Positions 45,823 through 59,633 are shown, counted from the first letter of the stretch. The stretch: DNA of 64,000 nucleotides from Hyphomonadaceae bacterium JAD_PAG50586_4 (GCA_023242925.1 CP096134.1:2871501-2935500); one strand, 5' to 3'. Numbers and translations are program-made. Notes: generated from the sequence alone by a model not told the origin.

Positions 45823-46332
45823 ATGTTCAAACTGAAATCCGCGTTTGTCGCTTTTGCATTTGCGATCACCGCGCTCTGCAGCGCGCCGCAAGCGTTCGCG
45901 CAAACTGCAACGCCTTTCGATCTGGCCCAACTTCGCCCGGAGGTGCGCGCCGCCGTTGTCGCCGCACGTGACGCTCAGCGCCGTGCGATGGTGACAGCCG
46001 CCCGCGCTCATGCGCCCGTCGATGGTCTCATCCGTTTCGAAGGCACAGCCGGCGACGATTATTCCGGCGAGTGCTCACCATGCGGCGAACTCCCGCAACG
46101 TCACGGCTATGGTGTGCTTTCCTGGGACGACGGCGAGCTCTACGCGGGCGGCCACATGCGCGGTGGCAATGGCGGCATGAAGCACGGTCACGGCGTCTAT
46201 GTTTTCGTGAACGGCAATGTGTATGAAGGCCAATTCAGCGCTGACCAGTTCAATGGCTACGCCGCCGCGTGGAACGCAGATGGCACGCTGCGCTACCAAG
46301 GCCGCTATCTGAACAATCAACCCGCCGACTAG
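45823..46332 (+). CDS. secreted MORN-repeat protein
   Basis: 169 residues with a signal peptide ending AFAQ. Three MORN-like units are visible: GYGVLSWDDGELYAGGHMRG, GHGVYVFVNGNVYEGQF and GTLRYQGRYLNN. Before them is a CSPCGE pair. MORN repeats bind lipids or proteins; a periplasmic or surface role is likely. It converges on the secreted PPC-like gene, sharing CTAG. Confidence 0.8.
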   Translation: MFKLKSAFVAFAFAITALCSAPQAFAQTATPFDLAQLRPEVRAAVVAARDAQRRAMVTAARAHAPVDGLIRFEGTAGDDYSGECSPCGELPQRHGYGVLSWDDGELYAGGHMRGGNGGMKHGHGVYVFVNGNVYEGQFSADQFNGYAAAWNADGTLRYQGRYLNNQPAD

Positions 46333-46777
46333 CGCGCGTACACGTTCACGGCGTACCAGCACGGCTGCGCGCCGCAGGCAAACATCGAGAGTTCGATATC
46401 GTATTGCCCCGTCACGCGCGGACGCACTTGCACGACCGGCACGCGATCATCGAGCAAGTCTTGCGCGATCACGACATTGTTTTGATCCAACACGCGCAGA
46501 TCGATGTCGCGGCAACGCGAGTCACAGACGCCAACGATGCGATAATCCTGCCCGGCCCGAAGCGTGACGGTGTAGCTGCGCGACGAGCGTTGGTTGAGCC
46601 CCCAGCGAACGGACCGGCGGCACGGCCATAGCCATCTTCGCCCAGGATCGTTTCGGCCCGCGCCAGCTGCTGGGCGAGATCGCGCGCGAACGGGTCCGGC
46701 ACCTGCGCGCTGGCTGGAGAGGCCAGCAGCACAAGCACGATCGCCGCGCCAAATGCCTTTTTTACCGAAAAGCTCAT
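46329..46777 (-). CDS. secreted four-cysteine PPC-like protein (one frameshift as written)
   Basis: About 149 residues when restored. The signal peptide ends SPASAQ. The mature part repeats the C-terminal domain of the TIR protein at 39124: QDYRIVGVCDSRCRDIDL versus GDYRIIGVCDSDCSDLDL, LDQNNVVIAQD versus YDQNNNVVSQD, and ACGAQPCWYAVNVY versus ACTVQPCYYALVLY, with all four cysteines kept. A missing G in the run 46599-46603 separates the signal peptide from this domain. It is a soluble periplasmic paralogue; ligand unknown. Confidence 0.78.
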
Positions 46778-46896
46778 GCATCTCCCCGGCTACCGGCCGG
46801 AATTTCGCGGGTTGGCCTCTTAAACCCGCCGATTGAAAGCCCTAAACTCAGTCCACTGAACCTGCCCTGAACCTGGGCCTCAAAGGACGCACAATC

Positions 46897-48685
46897 GTGT
46901 TCCAGACCTATGACGATCCGGGCGGCCCCGCCCTTGGCCGCAAACATCTGCCGCGCTTGAGGAAAGCGCTCAAGGCCGCCGGTCTCGACGGCTTCATCGT
47001 GCCACACGAGGACGAATGGCAGAACGAGTACGTGCCGCCGGCCTTTGATCGCTTGGCCTGGACCACCGGCTTTACCGGCTCGGCAGGTGCGGCGGTGGTG
47101 CTGGCCGACGAAGCCGCCGTGTTCGTCGATGGCCGCTACACGCTGCAAGTCCGCGCCCAAGTCGACAGCGCGCTCTTCGCCTATCGCGATCTCGTCGATG
47201 GCGGCGTGCCCGCCTATCTGCGCGAGCGTGCGCCGAAGGGCGCCAAGATCGGCTACGACCCGAAGCTCCATAGCCCTGACAGCCTCGACCGCATCCGCGC
47301 CGCCGCTGACGCCGCCGGCGCTGAACTCGTGCCCGTCGCGCAAAACCCAATCGACACGATCTGGGACGATCGCCCCGCGATTCCTGATGGCGAAGGTTGA
47401 GCCGCACGCGGAAACCTATTCCGGTGAAAGCTCCGCCTCGAAGCGCCAACGCCTCGGCGAAGGCCTGAGCAAGGAAAGCGCCGACGCTGTAATCATCACC
47501 TCGCCTGCCTCTCTCGCTTGGCTCTTCAACATTCGCGGCGGCGACGTCGCACGCACGCCATTGCCGCTCGGCGAAGCTTTGCTCCGCGCCGACGGCACCG
47601 CCGATCTCTTCATTGCCGACGAAAAGGTCTCGCCTGAACTAAAGCAATGGCTCGGCAACCAAGTCGCGGTGAAACCCAGCAACGAATTGCAACCAACGCT
47701 TGCCGCGCTCGGCGGCAAGAAAGTGAAGCTCGATCCATCGAGCGCCAGCGCTTGGTATTTCGAAGAGCTCAAAACCGCAGGCGCTGAAATCGTCCGCGGC
47801 CAAGATCCTGTCGTGCTGCCGCGCGCCTGCAAGAACGCAGCTGAAGTCGAAGGCTCACGCCAAGCGCACATCCGCGACGGCGCCGCCGTATCGCGTTATC
47901 TGCATTGGCTCGCCACCGATGCACAAACCGGCAAGGTACAAGAGATCGAAGCTTGTGAGCGCCTCGAAGCCTTCCGCGCCGACACCGGCGCGCTGAAGGA
48001 TCTCAGCTTCGACTCCATCTCCGGCGCCGGCCCCAATGGCGCCATCGTGCATTATCGCGTCACCAAGAGGACCAACCGCAAGCTCGGTCGCGGTTCGCTC
48101 TTCCTGATCGACAGCGGCGGCCAATATCTCGACGGCACCACCGACATAACGCGCACGGTCGCGATTGGTCGCCCATCGAAGGAAATGAAGGATCGCTTCA
48201 CCCGCGTGCTCAAGGGCCACATCGCGCTCTCGCGCGTGCGCTTCCCGAAAGGCACGACCGGCCACCAACTCGACGCACTCGCGCGCATGAGCCTTTGGGA
48301 AGCTGGCCTCGATTACGATCACGGCACCGGCCACGGCGTCGGCGTTTATCTCGGCGTGCACGAAGGCCCGCACCGCATCGCCAAATTCGTCAACACCCAA
48401 CCGCTTGAACCCGGCATGATCGTGTCGAATGAGCCTGGCTATTACAAAACCGGCGCTTACGGCATCCGCATCGAAAACCTGCAAGTGGTCACGCCCGCCG
48501 CCGACATTGATGGCGGCGAACGCCCCATGCTCGGCTTCGAGACGCTAACGCTCGCGCCCATCGCGCGCGAACTCATCGTGAAGCAGATGCTCACCAAAGA
48601 AGAGCTCGCCTGGGTGAACGCGTATCACGCGAACGTCTGGGAAAAATCGGCCCGCAGCTCGATGGCGAAGCGAAAGCGTGGCTAG
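46897..48685 (+). CDS. pepP: aminopeptidase P (M24B Xaa-Pro aminopeptidase; one frameshift as written)
   Basis: About 595 residues when restored, from a GTG after AAAGGACG. Two creatinase-like N-terminal domains (RKALKAAGLDGFIVPHEDEW) precede a pita-bread catalytic domain with metal ligands in LIDSGGQYLDGTTDITRT, GTGHGVGVYL, VSNEPGYY and IRIENLQVV. An extra G at 47389-47390 breaks the frame after AIPD, which should run on as AKVEPHAETYSGE. Removes N-terminal residues before proline; cytoplasmic. Confidence 0.92.
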
Positions 48686-48761
48686 AGGCGACGACTAAGC
48701 CGCTCTAACGATTGCTGCATCAGACTGATTGTGTTTCCCTGCCCTGGCGGGGAGACACATC

Positions 48762-49418
48762 ATGTTCGTCGGCCATTACGCAGCAGCGTTCGCAGCCAAA
48801 GCCATCGAGCCCAAAGCGCCGATGTGGACGCTCGCAGCCGCAGCACAGCTCGTCGATATCGGCTGGAGCGCCTTCATCATCGCTGGCGTCGAGCGCGCCA
48901 GCGTCGATCCATCTTTGCCGGGCTCCTCGCTCGTGCTTGAGCACATGCCCTGGACTCACTCGCTGCCAATGGCGATCGCGTGGGGCATTGGCGCGGCGTT
49001 ACTAATGAAACTCCTGCTTCGCTTGCCCACTTGGGCCAGCGTCGTCGTCGGCCTCACCGTGTTCTCGCATTGGCTGCTCGATCTCCTCGTCCACCGTCCC
49101 GATCTCGAACTTTGGATCGGCGGCGACAAAGTCGGCTTCGGGCTTTGGAACTATCCCGTGCCCGAGCAAGCCGTGGAGATTGGCCTGCTTGCGATCACAG
49201 GCGCCGCGTGGGTCGCAAGCCGCAAGACCCTCGGCCGCCTCGCTTGGCCCGCCATCGCCTTCATCGGGTTCCTTGTCGCATTGCAAATCGTAGCGATGCT
49301 CTCGCCGCAACCCGCCGGTCCGCTCGGCGCGCAAAGCGGCGCGATGATCTTGGCCATCTATCTTGTCGTCGTCGCGCTGGCCGCGCTGACAGACTTGCGC
49401 GGCAAGCGCACGACTTGA
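48762..49418 (+). CDS. membrane protein, metal-dependent-hydrolase-like (DUF457/YdjM type)
   Basis: 218 residues; the start at 48762 follows GGCGGGGAGACACATC. About six membrane helices. The segments GHYAAAFAAKA near the start, EHMPWTHSLP in the middle and FSHWLLDLLVHRPDLEL later contain the conserved His and Asp of the YdjM/DUF457 group of membrane-bound putative metal hydrolases. No substrate known. Confidence 0.8.
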   Translation: MFVGHYAAAFAAKAIEPKAPMWTLAAAAQLVDIGWSAFIIAGVERASVDPSLPGSSLVLEHMPWTHSLPMAIAWGIGAALLMKLLLRLPTWASVVVGLTVFSHWLLDLLVHRPDLELWIGGDKVGFGLWNYPVPEQAVEIGLLAITGAAWVASRKTLGRLAWPAIAFIGFLVALQIVAMLSPQPAGPLGAQSGAMILAIYLVVVALAALTDLRGKRTT

Positions 49419-49505
49419 TCCCCTAACCGACGAGCGCAATCCCTGATCCCCTAGCGCGCCTGCAATCACGCTCTAAAGTGATCGCTACAGCTTCAGGGGG
49501 ATCAC

Positions 49506-51043
49506 ATGGATCGCAACGACATTCCGCCAATCGATCAAGTCGCAACGCCAACCCGTCGTGGGCTTTGGGCGGGCGCGGCCGCACTCGCGCCGCTCGCCTT
49601 CGCCGAAGACGCCGACGCCGCCACGCCCAATCGCGCCGCACTCCGGCGCATCGTCGATCAGCAGAAAGACGAGACGATCGCGCTGCTGCAAGATTGGATT
49701 CGCAATCCGACCATCGCCGCCGAGGGCCTGAACATTCAGGAGGCGCCGACTACATGGCGCGCCTCGCCCGCGACGCGGGCTTCCAAACCGCTGAGATCGT
49801 CTCCACCGACGGCTCGCCCGGCGTGTGGGCCACGCTTGATGTCGGCGCGCCGAAAACGCTGGCCGTCTATTTCATGTACGACGTGAAGCAATTCAATCCC
49901 GACGAATGGACCTCGCCGCCGCTCGAAGCGCGTCTCGTCGACAATCCGCTCGGCCGCGTACTTATTGGCCGTGGCGCGGTCAACCAGAAAGGCCCGGAGA
50001 TCGCCTTCCTCGCCGCGTTGCGCGCGCTGCGCGCCGCCGGCCGCCAACCACCCGTGAACATCGTGCTCGTCTGCGAAGGCGAAGAAGAAATCGGCAGCCC
50101 ACACTTCCACCAAATTGTGCGCCGCCCCGACATCATGCAGCGCCTGCAATCCAGCGTCGGCGTTTTCATTCCGAGCGCATGGCAAGACCCGACCACCGGC
50201 AGCGTCAGCGTCAATCTCGGCGCCAAAGGCATCATCGAATGCGAGCTGATCGCGAGTGGTGAAAGCTGGGGTCGTGGCCCGACGCGGGACATTCACTCCA
50301 GCACCAAAGCCATGGTGGACTCACCCGTGTGGCGTCTCGTGCGCGCGCTCGACACGCTCACCACCGAAGACGGCAACACGCCCGCGATTGACGGATGGTT
50401 CGAAAACGTCCGCCCGCTCACCGACCGCGAGCGCGAACTCATTCAACAAGGCGCGCGCAATTCCAACGAAGCCGATTGGAAGCAACGCAACGGCGTGTCG
50501 CACTTCATTGACGATCTGCCTTGGGCGCAAGCGCTAGAGCGCCTGGCCTCGCAACCCACCGTCAATATCGAAGGCCTCGTCGCCGGCTACACCGGCCCCG
50601 GCGGCATGACCATTCTACCAGGTCGCGGCGTCGCCAAACTCGACTTCCGCCTGGTGCCAAACCAAACCCGCGCCGAAGCCGAAGCCAAGCTTCGCGCCCA
50701 CCTCGACGCGCGCGGCTTCAACGATGTGCAGGTCGTCGTCGGCGGCGGCTACGATCCCACCGAAACCGCCGAGGACAGCGCCATCGTGCAAGCACAACTG
50801 GCCGTCTATCGTCGCGCCGGCGCGCGCGCGACCTTGAACCCACGCCTCGCCGGATCATGGCCGGGTGCGGTGTTCACAGCCGAGCCCGTCAGCTTGCCAG
50901 CCGGTCAATTCGGGCTGGGCCACGGCAGCGGCGCCCACGCGCCGAACGAATATCTCCTGATCGACAGCAACAATACCCGCGTTCAGGGCCTCTCCGGCGC
51001 GGTGATGGGCTTCATCGACATCATGTACGAGCTGGCGCGCTAA
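49506..51043 (+). CDS. secreted M20-family peptidase-like protein (one frameshift as written)
   Basis: About 512 residues when restored. The start TRRGLWAGAAALAPLAFA looks like a Tat signal. CEGEEEIGSPHF (catalytic Glu pair), TRDIHSS and a final GHGSGAHAPNEYLL His are as in M20. Where M20 normally has GHYDVQP and GRGxxDxKG, this protein has MYDVKQ and GRGAVNQKG, replacing a metal-ligand His and the bridging Asp. A missing G near 49739-49743 breaks the frame (GLNIQ should continue EGADYMARLARDAG). A periplasmic hydrolase or binding protein. Confidence 0.82.
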
Positions 51044-51102
51044 GCCCGCACTGAACCAAACGGCCTCGGTGTTCGTTCAAAGAACGAAGCCGAGGTCGTT
51101 TC

Positions 51103-53871
<2,769 letters not shown>

Positions 53872-53878
53872 CGATCAT

Positions 53879-53947
53879 CAGGTGTCGGTCTCAGGCGCCA
53901 GAGGATACGAAACATCCCGGCGCCTGACACCTGCAATCTGACACCTG
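53879..53947. repeat. inverted and direct repeats between ligA and bamD
   Basis: CAGGTGTC and AGGCGCC on the left match GGCGCCT and GACACCTG on the right, and TGACACCTG occurs twice (53925 and 53939). It fills the whole intergenic space and may be another dispersed palindromic unit that can fold in the transcript. Confidence 0.6.
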
Positions 53948-53948
53948 C

Positions 53949-54806
53949 TTAGAACACCGTGCCGAAGGTACGGCTGAGCCAGCCGCGCCGGCGCGCTTCG
54001 TCTTCCGACACCTGCGTGACGCCGCTTTCGGCCATCAAATCATAGGTGCGCTGATACCAAGCACTGCCCGGGAAATTGTGTCCCAAGATCGCTGCCATAC
54101 GCTGCGCCTCCTCGACCATGCCGACGGAGAGATACGATTCCACCAGACGATGCAGCGCCTCCGGCGTGTGCGACGTGCGTTGGAAATTTTCGTTCTCGAC
54201 CACGCTGCGGAAGCGATTGATCGCCGCCAAATGCTGATCGCGCTCAAGATAGAAGCGACCGACCGACATCTCTTTGCCGGCCAATTGGTCATAGACCATG
54301 TCAATCTTCAGACGCGCGTCGCGCGCGTAGGCGGTTTCCGGGAAGCGGCGCACGACGTCATTCAGCGCCGTCAGCGCACGCTCGGTCGTGCCTTGGTCAC
54401 GACCGACATCCGTGATGCGCTCAAAGTGGCAGATCGCGATCAAGTAATAGGCGTACGGCGCGCTGTCGTTGCCAGGGTGCAGCGCCACGAAACGCTGCGC
54501 GTCTTCGATCGATGAATCGTATTGGCGCGCCTGGTAGTGCACGAAGGCTTCCATGAGCATAGAGCGCCGCGCCCACGACGAATACGGGTGCTGACGCTCA
54601 ACTTCCTCGAACATCGCCAACGCCTGCGGGTAGCGTTGATTTTCGATCGCATCGACGCCGCGATTGTAGAGCGCGGCTACCGGCTCATCGACATATTGCA
54701 CATTCTCGCGTTCGCGATTGGCGCCGAAGCCGCCACACGCCGTCACGCTGCCAGCCATTACGGCCACGGCCACCGCGCGAGCGAGCTGCATTTGTCGAGG
54801 GGTCAT
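53949..54806 (-). CDS. bamD: outer-membrane protein assembly factor BamD (ComL)
   Basis: 285 residues, lipoprotein with VTAC (Cys24). TPR-like repeats include LYNRGVDAIENQRYPQALAMF, HPYSSWARRSMLMEAFVHY, FVALHPGNDSAPYAYYLIAI and FPETAYARDARLKIDMV, the BamD signatures. It is an essential component of the BAM complex that inserts beta-barrels into the outer membrane. In related genomes recN lies between bamD and ligA; it is absent here. Confidence 0.94.
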   Translation of the reverse strand: MTPRQMQLARAVAVAVMAGSVTACGGFGANRERENVQYVDEPVAALYNRGVDAIENQRYPQALAMFEEVERQHPYSSWARRSMLMEAFVHYQARQYDSSIEDAQRFVALHPGNDSAPYAYYLIAICHFERITDVGRDQGTTERALTALNDVVRRFPETAYARDARLKIDMVYDQLAGKEMSVGRFYLERDQHLAAINRFRSVVENENFQRTSHTPEALHRLVESYLSVGMVEEAQRMAAILGHNFPGSAWYQRTYDLMAESGVTQVSEDEARRRGWLSRTFGTVF

Positions 54807-54919
54807 CCGCTGGCCTCTTCTGCCTTACAAATCGGCGCGCCGAACAGGCGAGCGCATCGCTGATACAGGAGGATTGGCGGGACGCAAAGCGCCTGCGGCT
54901 GTCGGACGAACAGCTAGGC

Positions 54920-55853
54920 TCAGCCGAACGCCGCGACCAGCGCCGGCTGGGCGGCGCGCACCGTTTCGGGCGCGGATTCTGTATTCGAAACACCACGCTT
55001 CCGGCGTATCGAGCAGCGCCCGCACCAAGCGCGCATTGAGCGCATGGCCCGGCTGGTCCGCCACAAAGCGGCCACAAATCGGCGCACCGGCCATCGCCAG
55101 ATCGCCAATCGCGTCGAGCATCTTGTGGCGCACAAATTCGTCTTCGAAGCGAAGACCTTCCGGGTTCACAACCCGGCCGGCATCCACAACCAGGGTGTTT
55201 TCCATCGAGGCGCCACGCCCCAGACCAGCAGCACGCATCGCATCGACGTCCGACATAAAGCCAAACGTACGCGCGTCAGCGATGTCGCTGAGGAAGCTCT
55301 TGGGCGAGAGTTCGATGTGGCGGCGTTGCACGCCAATCGCCGGATCAGCGAAGCGGATCGTCACGTCGAGATCGAGGCCGTCAAAGCCCTTAGACGGCGT
55401 CAGGGCGGCACTTTTCGCGCCCATGCGCACTTCGATGGCTTCGAGAATACGGATCACACGCTGCGGCGCTTGCTGCACCTTGAGGCCGGCATTGAGCAAC
55501 ACGGCGACAAATTGCGCCGACGACCCATCAAGGATCGGCAGCTCCGGGCCATCGACTTCAACGAAGAGATTGTCGACGCCCAAGCCGGCGCAGGCCGACA
55601 TCAAATGTTCGATCGTTGCGAGTTCGGCGCCCGACGCATTGCGGATCGTGGTGCAATTACGGGTTTCAGACACGAAATCGGCGTGGGCGCGGATCACGTT
55701 GTCCACAGCCTTCACATCGGCGCGGACGAACACGATACCGGTATCGACCGGCGCCGGCGTCAGCGCGATGCGGACGTGCGTCCCCGAATGGACGCCAATG
55801 CCCGCGCACACGGCCGGGCCTGCAATGGTTTGCTGACGACGCACCGAAACCAC
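54920..55853 (-). CDS. lpxC: UDP-3-O-acyl-N-acetylglucosamine deacetylase (3' frameshift likely)
   Basis: Zinc deacetylase, the committed step of lipid A synthesis. QQTIAGPAVCAGIGVHSG, IEHLMSACAGLGVDNLFVEV, PILDGSSAQFV, FVRHKMLDAIGDLAMAG and GHALNARLVRALL are the conserved blocks, including the HKxxD zinc site. As written the frame continues past EAW with an Arg-rich tail to 54825. Dropping one base near 54994 gives a normal tail (VSNTESAPETVRAAQPALVA) and a stop at 54920. The GTG at 55853 (or at 55844) is the likely start. Confidence 0.9.
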
Positions 55854-55987
55854 CTCTTCGTCCCCCCACGGAACTGGAGCGAGGCCCCCGACCCCGTAAT
55901 GGTGGTGTAAGGCCTCCTTCGCATGTGCGACAACACACGTTGCGTTACGGTTTGTGACCGTTAAGCGAACCAAATTAAACCATTGAA

Positions 55988-57708
55988 ATGCCAGATAAAA
56001 ACGACCATTCCTCACCCCTCGCAGGCCCGACGCTTGGCTGGCTGTAGCGCGCGCCGGCGGGCCCGATGCGGCCAAGGCCGCGCGCCATGCGGCAGCCCTC
56101 GCCGAGTTGCGAGACCCCGAAACCGCCAAGCAAGCCCTCTCGCGCGCCATTCGGCTTGAGCCTATCGACCCCGCGCCGCGCCTCGCGCTCGCCCGCCTCC
56201 ATGCCGAGAGCGGCGACCTCCCGGCCGCTCGCGCCGAGGCCGAAGCCGTGCTGGCCGACGCCGTCGACCAGGCCGCCCGCGCCCGCGCCGCCTTCATCCT
56301 GGGCGAACTTGCCCGCGCCAGCGGCGACCACAACGAAGCCCGCAGCCGCTATCAGGCCGTGCTCCAGATCGAAGACGCACTCCTTTCAGCCAATCCGGGC
56401 GACCCCACCGCGTCACGCTGGTATGCGCGCGCCCGCGGCCGCGTCGCCGAACTCGACGCCAGCGCCGGCGACTTCACCGCCGCGCGCACCGGCTCGGAAG
56501 GCGCACTCGCCATGCTCCGCGCCGTCGCCGCCGCGATCGGTGAACCGCCCGTGCTCGCCGCTGACATCGGCGACGCCGAAATGCGGCTCGCTGCGCTCGA
56601 ACTCGACTTCAATCAACCAGCCTCCGCCCGCCGTCGCCTCGGCGAAGCCATCGGCCGCTACGAAGCGCTGGCGATCACCGAAAAACACGAACCACATTGG
56701 CGCGCCGTGCTGGCGGACGCCTGGGCGTTGGCGGCGGAAGCCGATTACGTGCGCGGAGATGCAAACGCAGCGCGCGACGCGATGGAGCGCGCGCTGCAAA
56801 CGCGGCTCGTGCTCGCAGCCCGCAGCGAAACTGAAGCCTGGGGTCTCGCCGGTGTGTGGCGCGTGCGCGGCGCGTTGCGCGCGGCCCTCGGCGACAACGA
56901 CGCCGCGACCGAATCCTTCGGCCAGGCGCGCGCGATGGCGGAGAAACTCTGCACGCGCACCGCCGCCGGCGAAGACGCCTCACGCTTTTTGTTGCGCATC
57001 CTACTCGCGCAAGCCGATCACGCGCTGCGCATGGGTCAACTCAACACCGCGCGCGAAGCCGCCGACAGCGCACGCATGCTGACCGAACCTTTCGCGCAAG
57101 ACATTGGCGGCGCCTGGCTCGGCGAAGTCGCTGCTTGCTGGGACCGTTTGGGCGAAATCGCGCGCATCGCTGCTGTGGAGCCCGCCGCACAGGACGCCTT
57201 CGCGCGCGCTGTCGAGTTTCGCCGCTTGGCGCTCGAACGCGCGCCGGATGATATCCGCCTCATCCGCCGCCTCGCCGCAGCGCTCGTCAAACACGGCGAC
57301 GCACATCTTGGCGCCAACGCACATGCCAGCGCCAAAGCCGCATTCCACGAAAGCATCGTGCTAAGATTCAAATTGCTCGACGCTGCACCCGGCGATGCGA
57401 CCGCCGCGCTCGCGGTCGCCGTGGCCCTTGAACGCTTCGGCCTGGCCGCGCTCGCCCAGGGCGACACCAACGCAGCGCGCGCCGCCTGGGAAGACGAACT
57501 CGCCCTCGCCGATCGCATCTTCGCAGAAGAGCACTCGCTTGAGTCACTGCGCTTCCGCGCCATCGTCGAAAGCCATCTTGCCAGCGCCGGCGGCCCGAAT
57601 TCGGAGCACCACCGCCACGCCGCACTCGAGCACTTAGATCAACTCGCCCACGCAGGCGCGCTCACACCGCAAGAAACAGCGCTACGCAAAAAGCTTTGGG
57701 GCGCTTAG
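55988..57708 (+). CDS. TPR-repeat protein (probable frameshift near the start)
   Basis: About 573 residues if it begins at ATG 55988 and a missing base near 56024 is restored (SSPLAG then PDAWLAVARAGGPDAAKAAR). As written the frame can start only at the weak TTG 56107. The body is helix-turn-helix repeats with TPR spacing (AARARAAFILGELARASGDH, ADAWALAAEADYVRGDANAA, AVALERFGLAALAQGDTNAA). Probably a cytoplasmic scaffold. It sits between ftsZ and lpxC on the opposite strand, an unusual insertion in this cluster. Confidence 0.65.
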
Positions 57709-58129
57709 CGCTACGCTTTTTGCGCAGCATCATTGGTAAAATGGGCGCGGTAACAACGAAGATCACCAGCGCCAGCACGCTCGTCTGCACGGCGATTTCC
57801 AACGGCAAAAAGCCGGCGTTGACGATCGCCAGATACGTCATCACCGCCCCCGCCACCCAAAGTACGAACACCAACGCCAATGCATGCGCGATGCTCTTCT
57901 GTGTCGCACGCGCGAAGAGCCACACGAAGGCAAACGCGTAGACAAAGTCGGACACGAAGCTCAGCAATTCGTGGGTGAGCGGCGACCAAGGCGGCGTGAA
58001 ATCGGGCGTAAGCTGTGCGCCCACAGCATCCCAGCCGGCCTCAAGAATGAAATTGTTGCCGGCCCAGCCGAGAACATTCCAAATGACCCCGTAAATCAGC
58101 GTCCAGACCAAGATCGACACAGCGGTCAT
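57662..58129 (-). CDS. four-helix membrane protein
   Basis: 155 residues as written; the ATG at 58129 follows GGGAGGCCCTTTC. Four hydrophobic helices (SILVWTLIYGVIWNVLGWAG, FVSDFVYAFAFVWLFAR, LALVFVLWVAGAVMTYLAI, TSVLALVIFVVTAPILPMML). It overlaps the TPR gene by 47 bases. One more base in the A-run at 57717-57721 would end it at 57711 just after the TPR stop, which looks more natural. Family unknown. Confidence 0.65.
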   Translation of the reverse strand: MTAVSILVWTLIYGVIWNVLGWAGNNFILEAGWDAVGAQLTPDFTPPWSPLTHELLSFVSDFVYAFAFVWLFARATQKSIAHALALVFVLWVAGAVMTYLAIVNAGFLPLEIAVQTSVLALVIFVVTAPILPMMLRKKRSAKRPKAFCVALFLAV

Positions 58130-58194
58130 GAAAGGGCCTCCCACCGCATCATGCAGGCAGGAGGCCCTAACGATAGAGATTTGCGACCAACCGC

Positions 58195-59538
58195 TTAGCG
58201 CGGGTTCATTTGCCGGCGCAGGAAAGCAGGGATTTCCAGCTCTTCGTCCAATTCCGGATCGCGCACGACGTCTTCATGCGCGCGCCGCGGCTGAGCGGCC
58301 GGCTCATCGTCGATATTGAAATCGCGCAGCGACGGCGGCTCATCGCGCGGCTCGCTCTTCTTCCAGCCGAACAAATTGAATCCACCGCTGCGGCGTGGCT
58401 CTGGCTCCAGATCGTTGGCGAAGCTCGGGCGCGTGTCATCAAATGTCTCGCGCGCCGCCACCGGCTCCGGCGCAGGCAGCGCCGCTTCCGCGCGCGGCAC
58501 AACAGGTCTGCGCGCCAGAGTCGCTTCATTCGCACGCCGCGCCGGTTCAATCACCGTCTGCTGCGTGACGATCGCCTCGTCATCGATGCCCGTCGCCACG
58601 ACTGAAACGCGGATCGAACCCTCAAGCGTTTCATCGAAGGTCGAGCCCAAAATGATGTTCGCGTTCGAGTCCACTTCGGCGCGGATTTCGTTCGCCGCCT
58701 GATCGACCTCGTACAAGGTCATGTCGAAGCCGCCGGTAATGTTGATCAACACGCCCTTGGCGCCGCGCATCGAGACGATGTCGAGCAGCGGGTTCGCCAT
58801 CGCGCCATGCGCGGCTTCCAGCGCGCGGCTGGGGCCGCGGCCTTCGCCGGTTCCCATCATCGCCGTGCCCATCTCCGCCATCACAGTGCGCACGTCGGCA
58901 AAGTCGAGATTGATCAGGCCCGGCATCACCATGAGATCAGTGACGCCGCGTACGCCCGAATAGAGCACCTGGTCCGCCAGTTGGAACGCCTCAGCGAAGG
59001 TCGTGCGCTCGTTAGCGACGCGGAAGAGGTTTTGGTTCGGAATAACGATCAGCGTATCGACGTGCTTGCGCAGCTCTTGCACGCCCTGCTCGGCGAGCTG
59101 CATGCGGCGCTGACCTTCAAAGTGGAACGGCTTGGTGACGACCGCGATCGTCAGGATGCCGCGCTCGCGCGCCGTGCGCGCAATCACCGGCGCCGCACCC
59201 GTACCCGTTCCGCCGCCCATGCCGGCGGCGACGAACACCATGTGCGCGCCTTCAAGAAATTCGATGATCTCGGGCTGGCTCTCTTGCGCCGCCGCTTGAC
59301 CCACTTCCGGCCGCGCGCCCGCGCCCAAGCCTTCGGTGATGGAATGGCCCAATTGCAAACGGTTGGGCGTACGCGCGCGCGTCAGCGCCTGCGCGTCCGT
59401 ATTGGCCACGACGAACTCAACGCCCTGCAATTTGGCGTCGATCATGTTGTTGATGGCGTTGCCGCCCGCGCCGCCAACACCGAACACCACGATACGCGGT
59501 TTCAGATCGTTGATCATGGGCGCGCCATACTGGTTCAT
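58195..59538 (-). CDS. ftsZ: cell-division GTPase FtsZ
   Basis: 447 residues; the ATG at 59538 follows GGAGCAGGTA. The tubulin-like core has [24 protein letters not shown], the GTP loop [15 protein letters not shown] and the T7 loop [14 protein letters not shown] long disordered Pro/Arg linker leads to the conserved C-terminal peptide [10 protein letters not shown], which binds FtsA and other partners. It forms the cytokinetic ring. A CtrA-like site lies about 80 bases upstream. Confidence 0.97.
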   Translation of the reverse strand: MNQYGAPMINDLKPRIVVFGVGGAGGNAINNMIDAKLQGVEFVVANTDAQALTRARTPNRLQLGHSITEGLGAGARPEVGQAAAQESQPEIIEFLEGAHMVFVAAGMGGGTGTGAAPVIARTARERGILTIAVVTKPFHFEGQRRMQLAEQGVQELRKHVDTLIVIPNQNLFRVANERTTFAEAFQLADQVLYSGVRGVTDLMVMPGLINLDFADVRTVMAEMGTAMMGTGEGRGPSRALEAAHGAMANPLLDIVSMRGAKGVLINITGGFDMTLYEVDQAANEIRAEVDSNANIILGSTFDETLEGSIRVSVVATGIDDEAIVTQQTVIEPARRANEATLARRPVVPRAEAALPAPEPVAARETFDDTRPSFANDLEPEPRRSGGFNLFGWKKSEPRDEPPSLRDFNIDDEPAAQPRRAHEDVVRDPELDEELEIPAFLRRQMNPR

Positions 59539-59618
59539 TACCTGCTCCAAGGGCGACCGATTCTCACGATCTGCCCAGGCTCGCACTTGCCCCGCCTACA
59601 CCTTTGCCGGCCAAGCGC

Positions 59619-59633
59619 TTAAGCTCTCGTTAA
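59619..59633 (-). promoter_or_regulatory. candidate CtrA-binding site upstream of ftsZ
   Basis: TTAA, seven bases (GCTCTCG), TTAA: the full CtrA consensus half-site pair, 81-95 bases upstream of the ftsZ ATG. In Caulobacter CtrA represses ftsZ, so the placement fits that control. Sequence match only. Confidence 0.6.
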
